This document shows, piece by piece, positions 12,428 through 24,135 of a stretch of 64,000 nucleotides of DNA (its first letter is position 1; every line of letters starts with the position of its first letter). Both the position numbers and the translations under genes were made by a program. Origin of the DNA: Conus ventricosus (Eukaryota > Mollusca > Gastropoda > Neogastropoda > Conidae); the NCBI GenBank assembly GCA_018398815.1, contig CM031601.1, positions 35,218,312-35,282,311 on the forward strand, read 5' to 3'. A model generated the notes under the pieces. It saw nothing but the letters and a program-made list of their open reading frames with translations, was not told the DNA's origin and searched no databases.

Positions 12428-12860
12428 TGAACAATTAAGTAGTGGGGGGAAACAAGTGCAGGTTACAATTCTTCCATCAATACAATAATGACTTGGCAAA
12501 GATTTTTAAAAAATACATAAATAAAGTATAAAATGGGAAAATATATATTATAAATATGAAAACCCTTCACTAGCTGCATGAGGGAACCGTCGCAATCTCT
12601 CTCGACGGCAGATCTATAAGTATTGCCTGCTCCTATGCCTTTCGTCTGCTGGATCGGACTCATCAGGGAGTCACGGCTGATTGTGTCCGTGCTCTTGGCG
12701 TCAAATAGAGACACACCACAGTCTGTGATTTTGTGGTGTTCTCACCACCAAGGGTTCAAAAAAGAATCCAACAGCACCCCCAAAGCAGCCAGCGAAAAGC
12801 AGTAAAATAAAACAAAACGAAAGTGTGGAGAGGAAAAAAGGTGTTGAAAAACTAAAAACA
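12428..12860 (+). repeat. interspersed repeat R1, copy 1
   Basis: This stretch matches 47560-48030 along most of its length. Shared landmarks in order are AGTGGGGGGAAA, AATGACTTGGCAAAG, CACTAGCTGCATGAGGGAACC, GGCGTCAAATAGAGACACAC and CTCACCACCAAGGGTTCAAA. A minus-strand frame in both copies starts with a GVSLFDA-like run, but the copies diverge by indels, so I do not call a gene. The family is dispersed; class unknown. Confidence 0.85.
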
Positions 12861-14110
12861 TATTCCTGTTCTTACCAATAATAACAATTGCAAATGTATT
12901 AATTGTTTATAATGAAAAAATAAAAAGGATCTGGCCCCCAAACTGTGATTTAGATTGCTTTTTATGAGAATGTTTCAAACCTATACGCGTATAATCATTT
13001 AATATGCATGTGAAAAAAAATGTCTAATACAGGAGAAAAAAACCCTGTCGTCTTTGGTAAGAAATGGAGGAATCTGAGGGGACGGGAGGGGGGGGGGGGG
13101 GGGAGGGGCTTCCTACTTACAATATTGGGCCTGGACTGTGTGCATCCTGTCCTGAAATCAATATCACAACTTGACTATTCAGACAAACTGTTCATCAATT
13201 TTTATGTTCAGCAAAGATCTGATCTAGCTCAGGATTTTCTACAAAAATGTCTTCGTTCCTGTTTAATTGTGCACAAGCACATGTACCCGCCAGCCAGCGT
13301 CAACATATCAGGAAAGTATATGGAACTTGGATAAAAACTTCCGCGCCCTCGCGCGCGTGCGTATGTATGTGCGAGTGAATGAGCAAGTGAGTGAGTGAGT
13401 GAGTGTGTTTGAGTGCGTGCGGGCTTGGTGTCATAAACTGTTTTGCAACAACAAGAGTTCAAAGACATTTAGGGCTTCTTTCGAGTAACTCTTGTCAAGC
13501 TACAATAAAAGACTCTTTCAAATCATTTCTTATGATACTTCATAAAGTTGTACAGAGAATTTCCAAGACTTTTATAACCAGTTTCTGTAAACAACACTTT
13601 AATGCCACTAAGCCACAGTAGTGTCACAGCTTGTTTATCACAAAGAGAGGCATAACTTTATACAATTGGCACGAATATGTATCATGTTCTGAGCTAATCT
13701 CAGCTTATGGTGCTAATGGTAACTTTCTTGCTTCATCACACACCTACTACAATGTAACACTATGCAATATGATACAAGTTATTTTGTTGTATCGTGCAAA
13801 AATTGCTTTACATCAACGTTCAGATCAGATCAAATTAAAGAAAAAAATAACCAAGACGACTTTTTTATCATTTTGAAAACTTTATGACGGTCATAAGTCT
13901 TGTTTGTCGTCCAGATAAATTTAGGACGAAATTGTTTATATTAACAACAACAATAACAGGAAGAAAATTAAGCTGCGAATTGTTCTTTACAGTATCGAGC
14001 GAGTACATTTGGAGTAAGAAATCACATCTTTGCCTGTGAGGGTTTGTGAATGATGTCGTCCAGACCGAAGACATAAGCACCGACAGCACCAACATGCTTC
14101 TCATCGTTGA
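12861..14110. other. AT-rich sequence, no gene seen
   Basis: AT-rich sequence with a G run (13088-13103) and a GCGT/GAGT microsatellite patch (13338-13405). It lies 3' of the receptor gene on the minus strand and could hold its 3' untranslated region; nothing in the sequence proves that. Confidence 0.4.
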
Positions 14111-14205
14111 GGTTTATGAGGATATCAGCAACGACATGCTTCTCATCGTTGAAGTCTCTGAAGACATCAGCACCGACATGCTACTCATCGTTGAGGTCTT
14201 TGAAG
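14050..14205. repeat. 42-bp tandem repeat in receptor tail
   Basis: Three direct 42-bp units containing CATGCTTCTCATCGTTGA. On the minus strand they encode SETSTMRSMSLLIS-like repeats at the receptor's C-terminal end. The in-frame period supports expansion within coding sequence. Confidence 0.75.
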
Positions 14206-15370
14206 GCCACAGGGGCCACGGACGTGCTGCCCGAGGCCTGGGGCGGGGACCTGGTCCGGCAGCAGACAAGATATCCAGGAAGCTTGTCACCAGCTCCCTC
14301 ACCCGGCCTCTGACGTCGGGCAGCATCAGCAGCCAGAGCAGCGGAAGAAGGCAGGGCAGCAGGTCGCTCAGCAAGTGCACGATGAGGGAGGCAATGACGA
14401 TGTGCCTCCAGGGCCTCGCCTCACCACCAGAAGCAGGTGCTCCGGACCCATCATGACCACAGCCAGCACAGCCACCAGCACGTGCACCCAGCATCCCTCC
14501 AACTCTTGTATGGCGCACGACATCACCGCTTGGCCCGTCTCCATTTTGCTGGGAACGTCCACCCTATCTTCCTGCCTCTGGCGAAAGATGATGATGAGGA
14601 TGACGAGAAGGATCAGGGTCAGAGCAGGAATGATGAAGGAAAAGGCGTTCAGCACATACCTGGCCCAGTTCTCCAACACGAAAGGGCAGGTGTTGTAGCT
14701 CCACACGCCAGCGTATCTTTGTCCAGCCCTCCAAAAATGACAGGAATCTGCAGGATCACGGATAGAACCAGGGCGAGGCGATGAGCAGGGAAGGCAGGAT
14801 CATCTGCAGCCAAGGTGGAAGGCGTGCCAGCCACTGGGGACCTTCGTAGCGCAGCAGGCGAGCCAGATAGTGCAGCTGGAGCGCCACCACGCCCCACATG
14901 GTGATGAAGTTCTGCACGAAGGAGCACAGCACCACCAGCATGACAGTGACGAAGCAGCCGTGCACCCACCGCCTCCGGACGGTGTAGTCCACGGTGAAGG
15001 GCGCTCCCAGCAGTCCAACCAGCAGGTTAGACACCAGCACGTTGATCACCAGTCGGTTCCTCATGCCACTGCGCAGCAAGGGCGAGGACAGGATGACGAG
15101 CAGGAGCAGGAGGTTGGCGCTGAGGATGAGCACGGCCTCCAGTGAGCCGGCGATCTGCATGGTGAGGTACACGGTCTGCCAGAAGGGGTCTTTGGGTAGG
15201 GTCCAGGAGGGGGGCACAAGGCTGCTGAGCACCGTCAGGTTACCCAGGGAGGAATTGGTGGAGGTGGAGATGGAAGGGGTGGGTGAGGAAGACGTGTAAG
15301 GTGCTTTCGTGACCATCGTGTTCATTGTTCTCAGGCAGACGTCACTGAGGCTGGTCTGTAAAATCAACAT
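14114..15370 (-). CDS. divergent seven-transmembrane (class A GPCR-like) receptor, frameshifted
   Basis: Read on the minus strand, the first frame gives 204 residues: a Ser/Thr-rich N-terminus with glycosylation-type NSS and NLT sites near residues 39-46, TM1 at about 72-95, TM2 at about 105-126 (LVINVLVSNLLVGLLGAPF), Cys139 at the start of TM3, TM3 to about 168 and the start of TM4. The rest of TM4 continues in another frame (LALVLSVILQIPVIFGG). A third frame at 14368-14706 then gives an extracellular Cys (SYNTC), TM5 (FIIPALTLILLVILIIIF) and TM6, and a fourth at 14114-14518 gives TM7. So a full seven-helix layout is present but broken by about three frameshifts, which could be consensus errors, short introns or decay. 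The DRY motif is replaced by a LQLHYLARLL segment, and TM7 has LLPLLWLL rather than NPxxY. The C-tail contains three 14-residue repeats. The ligand cannot be inferred. The start at 15370 is the furthest upstream; Met16 is an alternative. Confidence 0.7.
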
Positions 15371-15394
15371 AAAAATAAAGCGCCGTGGTTGAGT

Positions 15395-15416
15395 GCGTGG
15401 GTGAGCGCGCGTGCGC

Positions 15417-15471
<55 letters not shown>

Positions 15472-15530
15472 TGTGTCTGTCTGTCTGTCTGTCCGTCTGT
15501 CTGTCTGTCTGTCTGTTTGTCTATCGATCT
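15395..15530. repeat. (GCGT)n(GTCT)n microsatellite
   Basis: A GCGT tetranucleotide tract followed by a GTCT tract, just upstream of the receptor start on the minus strand. Confidence 0.95.
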
Positions 15531-15817
15531 GTATGCGAGCCAAAGTCGGGGAAGAAATGGGGGAGGTGTGTGTGGGGTGGGGGATGCGGGGGTCGGAGGG
15601 AAGGAACTGGGTGGTAAGAAAGTCAAAATATGTTGAATTTGTGGTCGTATGCATGCAAGATAACATGAAAACGAATTGACGTGTTCATTCCATTAGGCTG
15701 ACTGTAAAGAAACCGTAACAGCTAAACCTTAAGCGAGAGTACGAAGATAGTTATTTGGAAGAAATAATTATGAAACATGCTACAACTTAGGAATGTTTCT
15801 CATACAATGTTTGAATA

Positions 15818-16205
15818 CTGTCGTTAGAACTGATGGTTAAGATACTGTCGTTAGAACTGATAGTTAAGATACTGTCGTTAGAACTGATGGTTAAATACTG
15901 TCGGTAGAACTGATAATTAAGATACTGTCGTTAGAACTGATAGTTAAGATACTGTCGTTAGAACTGATGGTTAAATACTGTCGGTAGAACTGATAATTAA
16001 GATACTGTCGTTAGAACTGATAGTTAAGATACTGTCGTTAGAACTGATGGTTAAGATACTGTCGTTAGAACTGATGGTTAAAATACTGTCGTTAGAACTG
16101 ATGGTTAAATACTGTCGGTAGAACTGATAGTTAACATGCTGTCGTTAGAACTGAGGGTTAAAATGCTGTCGTTAGAACCGAGGGTTAACATACTGTCGTT
16201 AAAAC
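15818..16205. repeat. 26-27-bp minisatellite
   Basis: About fifteen units of ACTGTCGTTAGAACTGATGG plus TTAAGAT with small variations. A block of several units (about 15840-15980) appears duplicated as a higher-order repeat. It abuts the truncated 3' side of the neighbouring retrotransposon. Confidence 0.9.
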
Positions 16206-18566
16206 AAATGATTTACGTCTGAAAGTCTTTCTGAGTAGTTTATTTCTACGCAATCTTTCAGGTAATTTTCGATATTTTTGTGGATTCCAGACAATTTCTA
16301 AGTGCCGCATGTAGTGGTTTTGACTATGTTTTACACTTCCAAGCCAAACTGCGCTCGTTTTACTCAAATTCATATGAAGACCCGAGACATAGTCAAATCT
16401 TAAAAGAACTTCAATACAGGTTTCAGTAGATTTCTTATCCCCTGGGAGTAAAACCTCAGTGTCATCAGCCTACTAAGATTTTTTTATATTCAGTTTCATT
16501 CATTTTAATTCCCCGAATATCTGCATTTTCTCTGACCAAAATGGCTAATATTTCGACACAAATCACGAACAAATGTGGTAAAATTGGGTCTCCTTGTCGA
16601 CAACATTATCGAACCAATTTGAAACCTGTCCGTTAACAATAACGCAAGACGTAATATTTTTGTAGAATGTGCTTATCCATCTCCAAATATGCTTTTGAAA
16701 ACCAAACGGTCTTAGGACTTTAGACATAAAATCCCAATTAATCGAATTAAAGGCTTTTTCAAAGTCTGTATTTAACAACAAACCAGGCAGATTATTTTCA
16801 TCTAGATAGGATATAGTGTCAAATATTAATCTTATATTGTCGCCGATGTATCTATTTCTAATAAATCCGGTGTGATCTTCGTGTATGATTTTAGGCAGCA
16901 CAGATTTTATACTGTTTGCAATGCAAGAAGATCTTATCTTATAAATCACATTCAACAGTGAAATAGGTCTCCAGTTGTTGTTTTTTTTATGTACTGCCTG
17001 GTTTGGAATACTTATAATGATTCCCTCTCTTTGCACACATGACATTTCTTTTTTTTAACTTGCGGTTTAATGCTCTGATGACAAATACACTAATTTGTTT
17101 CCAAAAATCATGAATTTCAGTGGTAAATCCATCGGAACCGGGGCTTTTATTATTTTTCATTGTCTTTATATTAAGACGTATGTCGCTTCCTCTAATGTAA
17201 TAGGACCTTCTAATTCAGTTGCATCTGTTTCATTTAAACGGGGGATGTCTTCTACTAAATCTTGTATATCACCATTTTCTACAGCGTTATCTGTGTATAG
17301 TGCTTTATAAAAACTGTATACTTCGTTAAGTATGTCCTTTTGATTTGTTAACATATCATTTTGGTCTAGCCATGTGTTTTTTTTTTACTGATGTAATGCC
17401 GTTTTTCAAGATTACAAAAGTAACTACTAACTTCCTCTCCATTTGCTATCCATCTAGCTCGTGATCTTAACAAAACTCCTTCTATTCGTTTTCCTCTGGT
17501 ATCCGTTAGTTGTCCTTTTGTTCTCGTTAATGACTCTATATCATCTTCATTTTTCGTTTTCTTTTTTATCTAATGTAATAATGTCTTGTTCTAATTGTTT
17601 TTCCTCTTCATTAGTCTTTCTTTTTCTCGCAGTAGCATAAGAAATTGTTTTCGACCTTATTTTCATTCACAGGAAATCGAGAAATAGATGATCAGAAATT
17701 GAAAATAGTAATTTTTCATCTGTTCTTTTAATACAATTTGTATTCATATAGCATCCTTCTTTAACGTTTTCAATCACACAACTGATTCAATCTAAATATG
17801 ATTTATCTTTCAAAAGAGACGAGTTAAGTTTCAAAAAGTATTGCGTTTTATGTCTTCATTAAATTTTAGTTTTCATAAAACAGCAGAATAATCTATTCTG
17901 TAACCGGATTTAATGTCTGCTTCATCAGTATAAGAAACAACTGTATCTAATATTAAAAAGAAATCTAGCCTGGCCTGTTGAAAAGGATTAGTTCTCCGCC
18001 ACGTAAAACGACGACTCTCTGGATTTAGTTCCCTCCAAATATCGTTCTGATCTAGATTTTCGAGCATGTTTTCGACAGCCTGTTTTGCATGAGGATTATT
18101 TACGTGTTTGTAATTGTGATAATCTCTAGAAGAGCCTAGGATTAAACAGATTAAAATCCCCACCTATGATAGCATTTTCTATACCAAGCCTAATATTTCT
18201 TTGTTTGAGACAATTGTAGAATTCTGCGTCCATATTTGGTCCATATATAGCCTGTTTACTAGAATTAAATATTTGCTATGTATCTCAGCATGTATTAAGA
18301 GAAAGTTTCCAGAATCATCGCTAACAACTTGTTTTAACCTTAAATTCAAAGTTGTTGTTAAACAAACTTGCGACTCCTCTTGCGTTGGAAGAAAAACCCG
18401 AAAAATACGCCATGTAGCTCCACTCAGACTGGACATACCTTTCCTTTTCTTTTTTTTTCAAAATGAGTGTCTTGTACGAAGTACACAGAATATTTTTTAC
18501 AAGGAAAGACATCGCGTCTCCCTTCAAACTATTGAGGCCCTGACAATTAATTGACACAGTGGACAC
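16206..18566 (-). mobile_element. L1/Tx1-like non-LTR retrotransposon, degraded
   Basis: Fragments occur in the order expected on the minus strand. The apurinic-type endonuclease starts at 18566 (VSINCQGLN) and its C-terminal part at 17873-18163 has RRFTWRRTNPFQQARLDFF and a GYRIDYS box. The linker at 17166-17354 carries EVYSFYKALYT. The reverse transcriptase at 16563-17045 reads NWRPISLLNVIYKI and LLLNTDFEKAFNSINW. A DDTEVLL segment of the catalytic box lies near 16445-16465. Several stops and frameshifts make it inactive. It ends at the 26-bp minisatellite, so the 3' part is missing. The RT motif style fits the L1/Tx1 group by recollection of the family; no ORF1 was recognised. Confidence 0.85.
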
Positions 18567-19653
18567 ACTGCTATCCGTTTTTATTCATGAAATAGCTTTG
18601 AAAATTACAACGTACTGTGTAATACATCTAACCCAAAAGAGGTCACAAACCAGATGGTCAGAAAAAAAAGAGGTCACACAACATATGGCATAAAATGAGC
18701 CCATCCAACCCGGTCAAACGAAAGGATGTATAATAGTTCTGAAGAAACAAATACACAAATACATATACCATGAACAAATGGACAACATCAAAATGAAAAA
18801 GCAAAACTTCATCATCACTAACATTACAGCAAAAACAAAAACAAAAAGATGTTAGGGGCTTAAAGCGGAAACAAATAGTTACACCACCACACATACGGTT
18901 CATGTTTTTTTAAAAAAATGATATGGTTGGACTTGAATGAAATAATAGAGGCAAAAACTAAAAAGTGAATGTCCTACGTCAAGCATGTAGTCAGATAATT
19001 GAAACATACTTGCTCGTCAAGCGCACACGCGGATATCGGAAAGGCGAGAGGGCGCTTAAAAAAATGTTTTTATTTTTTTTTATTTTAAAGTTAGCATGGC
19101 CGCTGTTTTCTTTGTCATGGTTCTCAATACATCTCACGGCAAAAACTGTATGGACAGTGCAAGGCAGTCTAGGGCAAAAGAAAAAAATGTGAATACTTCA
19201 ATACTGTGGCATTCTAACAGAGCGCACAAGCTAAACGTTTCCTAACGCACACGCCCTCTCTGTGCTCGCACCCGACCGCCCAGGCACATGCCGAGGGGGA
19301 ACTCATACAAGCTCATGCAGATCTGTGCACCTGTCGCGCACAGGCGCACAGATCTGCATGAGAGAACTTCTTTCATCTCCGTTTACGTTATTTATAAATA
19401 TTTCAAATAAGATATTTACATCTTCTGTTTCCTTTTTATGTAACTCAACCCTTAAAACCCCCCTCCCCCTCCCACAGTCTGCGCCCCCTCCCCCACCACC
19501 CTATTTATTGACAATGAAAGGCTTCTATTGTCACACAGCAAAAATACACCAACCTGCAGTTCTATTCAAAACAGAGAACAAATCATCATTTTGCGCATTG
19601 TAAAAGCACATTCAACAAAATTAATCAGCATCTAAGTATTCCATGAAATAGGC

Positions 19654-19654
<1 letters not shown>
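18567..19654. other. unique AT-rich sequence with one long hairpin
   Basis: No gene recognised. The segment just 5' of the L1-like element could be its untranslated region. It contains the hairpin at 19312-19362 described separately. Confidence 0.4.
19312..19362. other. long hairpin
   Basis: Perfect 17-bp inverted arms (CTCATGCAGATCTGTGC and its complement at 19346-19362). The 17-nt spacer itself folds as a CCTGT/ACAGG stem with a five-base CGCGC loop, giving a stem of about 22 pairs with one mismatch. Function unknown. Confidence 0.8.
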
Positions 19655-19749
<95 letters not shown>

Positions 19750-19784
19750 CAGACAGAAACAGACAGACACACAGCAGAGAGACC

Positions 19785-19850
<66 letters not shown>
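19655..19850. repeat. (GA)n microsatellites
   Basis: Two long GA tracts (19655-19743 and about 19790-19850) around a short GACA-type stretch. The sequence just before them resembles the sequence before the GA tract near 23473. Confidence 0.95.
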
Positions 19851-19853
<3 letters not shown>

Positions 19854-20090
19854 CAAGACTCAAGACTCAAAAACTTTATTACTCAAGGATAGAGATTTTA
19901 GGCAGTGCCTATTCTTCCAATCTGTCCTTGCTATTCTACAACATTCAACTAAACAGACTGCACATATTAATAATGACAGAAACAATGAAGAATATAGCAA
20001 CATTATAATATTAACAATAACAATAGTAATAAGAATAATAATTATTTAAAAAAAATCCATTACAAAATTACACAAACACAGTCAGACACA
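19851..20090 (-). mobile_element. possible 3' end of a non-LTR element
   Basis: Read on the minus strand, the sequence ends in AATAAAGTTTTTGAGTC and then repeated GAGTCTT-type heptamers (19851-19872), the look of a 3' tail with a short tandem repeat. No coding part is recognisable here. Confidence 0.4.
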
Positions 20091-20160
20091 TACGCGCGCG
20101 CGCTCACATGCATGCACACGCCCACACATACACGCACGCATGCGCATACCCACATCCACA

Positions 20161-20216
<56 letters not shown>

Positions 20217-20304
20217 AAAGAGAGAGAGAGAGAGAGGAGAGATGAGAGAGAGGAGAGAGAGAGAGAGAGAGAGAGAACGAACGAACGAACGAACGAACGA
20301 ACAA
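20091..20304. repeat. (CA)n(GA)n(GAAC)n compound microsatellite
   Basis: CG-rich and CA tracts, then GA and finally GAAC units directly at the 3' end of the following retrotransposon. The GAAC part may be that element's tail. Confidence 0.9.
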
Positions 20305-23114
20305 ATTTTAATCAGAATAGGCAATGGCCCCTTCTGATGGGGGTAAATACAACAATATCAATAATGATACTTCATACAGCAAGGTAGCATGTCATAGTTG
20401 ACAACAAGAAACTAACAGATAAGCATACAAAATACACACAATAAATACTAGAGTTGGATTCCTTTAAGTGACCATAATTGTGCGCCTTTTAAAGGCCTTA
20501 TATAAGTAAATGCATGTGCTCTTCAGTACTTCGTCCTTTTGATTTGCCATGAGGAGAGCAGCTCGGATCAAACAGGGATTTTCAAAGAATTTCCGAGGAA
20601 TGTATTCATACCTTAAATCTTGCAGTACAGGACAACGAACCAGAAAATGCACTTCGTCTTCATTCGCGCTTTTGCATAAAGGACATAGCATATCAACGTT
20701 TTTAGTATTTGCATACTGATACTGATGCGCTTTGATGTCTGTAATTCCTAATCTAAATCTTGTTAAGTAACTTCTAATATGCCTGTCAATAATATTATTA
20801 AGTGAGAGATATTTTTCACAACCAGCAGATGTCTTAAAAGTTCTATAACACGAATATCGCTCACTGTTCCGGATATTTTCATGCCAATTTTGCCAACAGT
20901 TATCAATTAGACTTTGCCGGAGTTGTTTCAAAAAAGCATTTACATTTCCAACCCTTGACACATCCAGACACACCCAAATCCATTAAAAAAAAAACAGAAA
21001 ATCCCGAACACCTGAAACCCACGACTTTTTACCACGCCATTCCAATCCCAGCAGCATTTCATATGCTTCAAGTGATAATCTATTGTCATCCATTTGTACT
21101 ACCCTCAGCCAGTATCTAATACACCGTACAGATGAATTAATATAGATAGGAAAGCGGTGTGTTTCCCCATTAACACATTCGTTTGGTGTTTTCATGTGAA
21201 CCCCCAGAAATTTCTTAAGAGCAAATGAATGAACTTTTTCCACATGACTAGCAGATTTATCTAAGTCCCAAATCTCAGCACCATATTGAACAACTGGTTG
21301 AACCTGTGCATCGAAGAGTTTTAGACACACTGTCAAGGAGTTATTATTTAACATGTTTAATTTTTTCAAAATACACAATAAGGCATTTTTCGCTCTACTT
21401 GCTAGGTCCTGACAAGCAGCTGTAAAGCCAAGGCGTGTAGAGAAATAAATGCCAAGGTATTTGTAGCAATTTACAACAGCCATCATCTGTCCATTAAAAA
21501 ACCATCTTTTGCTTGCTGCCAAGTAACCTCCTTTTCTAAAAAAACAACAATATTACTCTTTTTCAAATTTCCTTTTAGCTGAAGTTTAGAGGCCGTTTGA
21601 CACGAATTATTTAACTGGGTCTGGAGGCCAATTGGAGTCTCAGATAATAAAACAATATCATCAGCTAGTAACAAGATGAATAGTTCAATAAAATCTGGAG
21701 AAAGTGTTGCACCATGTCTTCCGTTTGCTATTATTTCTAAAGCTAGTTCATGTATAAACAGTGAGAAAAGAACAGGGTTGCAAGCACCACCTTGTTTTAC
21801 ACCCTGTGTACATGAAATAAAGTCAGTAAGTTCTCCACCTGATCTGACTCTTGCTTTGACGTTATAGTGCATACTTTTAATACACTGATATAATTTGCCA
21901 TTGATGCCGTTCTTTTCAGTATTGGCCAGAGTAATTTTCTAGAAACGGAGTCACAAGCTTTATCGAAATCAATGAAAGCTACATATAGCTTACGATTACA
22001 CGAAAACTGCGATTGAACGAGAGCCAGAAGAGTAAACATATGATCTACAGTGGAATGATTGTTTTTGATATTCACCAGTAATGTTATTTTGATCGATCCA
22101 TTTTTGTAATCTGTTATTGACGATGGAGCTGTACAATTTGCTGCTTATATCAGACAATGAGATTCCTCTATAATTACCAGGACCATTTACGGCACCTTTC
22201 TTAAACAGTGGAATGATAATCGATTCAGTCCAGCTTTCTGGATCCTTTATCAAAAAGAGTATTGAAAAATTTAAGAAAGAAATCAATCCCAATGTCTCCA
22301 CCATTCTTGAATAACTCGCCAATCAAACCGTCAGGACCAGCTGATTTTCCATTCTTTAAATGTCTTACTGAAAATAGGATCTCCTCTTTTGAAATGGGAC
22401 TATCCAAGCAACCTGATTCTTCAATTTCTTCTGTGTCTGCTTCACTGCAAACATCGTTCTCTAGCAAATTTTTGAAATGCTGGTACCACTCTTCAGTAGA
22501 AATATTACTGTGTATAGGAGACGTCTTTACAGAAATATTACGAACATTTTGCCAGAATTCCTTCTGGTCATGGGTTGAGTTTATTAAATAATTCAGTAAA
22601 GATTTGTTGTGCTCTGTTTGCTTTCTGTGCAACAAATTTTTGTATTCTCTTCGAGCCTTACAGTATTTAACACGGTCTTTGCTATCATGGGTTCTGCAAA
22701 ACACTCTTAGAAATTTCCTCGTATTTGATTTAGTCACTTTACATTCTTGATCATACCATGATTCAGTCCTCTCACCTGAATTTATTCTTATTTTCTTTTT
22801 CATACATTCTGCTTTGGTCATAATACAAAGCTACATTAATATCTCCATCTATGCAACGAATCGCTGTTTTCAGTACTTGCAGAGTATCATCATCATCAGC
22901 CCACGAAAAATGTTTGCATATTTATCATTCATATCAGTTTCTCGACATAGTCAACCTTCTTGTACTTCTTTGTAACAATTTGTGAAAAGCTAAAGTGCAA
23001 TTCCAAAGGAAGATGATCAGACACAATACGTTCTGTTACATACAAATGCATTAATGATTCTAGGTAAAGATACAAGTCAATGGACATATAAAAATAATCA
23101 TTGACACTATTCCC

Positions 23115-23117
<3 letters not shown>
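20305..23117 (-). mobile_element. non-LTR retrotransposon 2, near full pol, frameshifted
   Basis: From the 5' side (right): the end of the endonuclease with a VSDHLPLELHF motif near 23010, then a linker and the start of RT at 22225-22821 (HLKNGKSAGPDGLIGELFK). It continues in a shifted frame at 21996-22322 (IIPLFKKGAVNGPGNYRGIS), at 21797-22075 (KLYVAFIDFDKACDSV) and at 21483-21872 with the catalytic LLLADDIVLLSE. The thumb region follows at 20983-21522. The C-terminal domain at 20464-20973 has a CPLC...HFLVRCP zinc-finger-like motif. Frame breaks separate the segments. The 5' end is lost at the GA tract at 23118. The C-terminal CPxC/HFLxxCP motif suggests the CR1/RTE/Jockey-like range; I do not assign a clade. 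Confidence 0.88.
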
Positions 23118-23167
<50 letters not shown>

Positions 23168-23214
23168 GCGGGGTGGGGTGGGGTGGGGTGGGGTGGGGTG
23201 GGGTGGGGTAGGGG
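23118..23214. repeat. (GA)n(GGGGT)n microsatellite
   Basis: A GA tract followed by about nine GGGGT units (23168-23213), a G-quadruplex-prone sequence. Confidence 0.95.
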
Positions 23215-23472
23215 ACAACATTGTGACACTACATGCACTTATCCAAATTGGAAAAAATCATAATCCTTCCCAAAAATGATCTTGTCCATTCTACAAACAT
23301 CTTCCATAACACTGATACAGTTTTTCTTTCTTTTCCTTTCCCCTTCCCCATTAAACCACAACGTCAATGATCTCAGTTGTGACTCCCTTCCATACGAACA
23401 AAAATTCATTTTCAGCATTGCAAATATATGTGCACCCAGCTGGATAATCAGCATCAGAATATTCCATGAGAG
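23215..23472. other. unique sequence, no gene seen
   Basis: Unique AT-rich sequence. Its right end (ATCAGCATCAGAATATTCCA) resembles 19622-19645, and both precede GA tracts, hinting at a shared repeat family. Confidence 0.4.
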
Positions 23473-23541
23473 AAGAGAGAGAGAGAAAGAGAGAGAGAGG
23501 GGGGGGGGGGGGGGAGGGAGAGAGAGAGAGGAGTGGAGAGT

Positions 23542-23592
<51 letters not shown>

Positions 23593-23752
23593 GGAAAGAC
23601 TAACAGACAGACAGACAGACAGGTAGGCAGACAAGCAGGTAATCAGAAGACCAGAAACAGACAGACAGACAAACAGACAGACATATAGATAGACAGACAG
23701 ACAGAGAAAGGAGGAGGGAGGGGAGAGAGAGAGTGGGGGGGGGGGGGGGGGA
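23473..23752. repeat. compound GA, poly-G and GACA microsatellite
   Basis: GA tracts, two G runs (about 23500-23513 and 23735-23751) and long imperfect ACAG tracts in between. Confidence 0.95.
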
Positions 23753-24055
23753 GGGGCACGTTGATATTCAAGTCAAGAACACTTTATCATCTCCAAAGAG
23801 AAATTAAGATTAATTGTATACGTACATTCAGCATGAAAATCAACAATTCACACTAGAAATGGTCTTGCCGAATCTACAAAGTACAGGTTTCATGATAATA
23901 ACATAGCTTTTTTTCTCTCTCTGCTGTTCTGTGAATAGCTTTCATTAGAGTACAGTGTCTGTAATCTTAGCTGCTATTTCCTCCTAATCACATCATTCGT
24001 GTCATGGAAAATCTACAACATGCAAAAGATAACGAGCATTTAAACATTCCGTGTG

Positions 24056-24057
<2 letters not shown>
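23753..24057. other. possible 3' end of another non-LTR element
   Basis: The start carries TCAAGTCAAGAACACTTTAT, resembling the tail region seen at 19851 in sense and position after a microsatellite. No coding part recognised. Confidence 0.35.
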
Positions 24058-24109
<52 letters not shown>

Positions 24110-24135
24110 CTACACGACACGACACGACACGACAC
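24058..24135. repeat. (GA)n(GACAC)n microsatellite
   Basis: A GA tract followed by GACAC units at the 3' end of the next retrotransposon; the pentamer may be the element's tail. Confidence 0.9.

Noticed and set aside
12463..12714. Minus-strand 83-codon frame in repeat R1
   Set aside because: The other R1 copy has a similar start but diverges by frameshifts, so this reads as repeat sequence rather than a gene.
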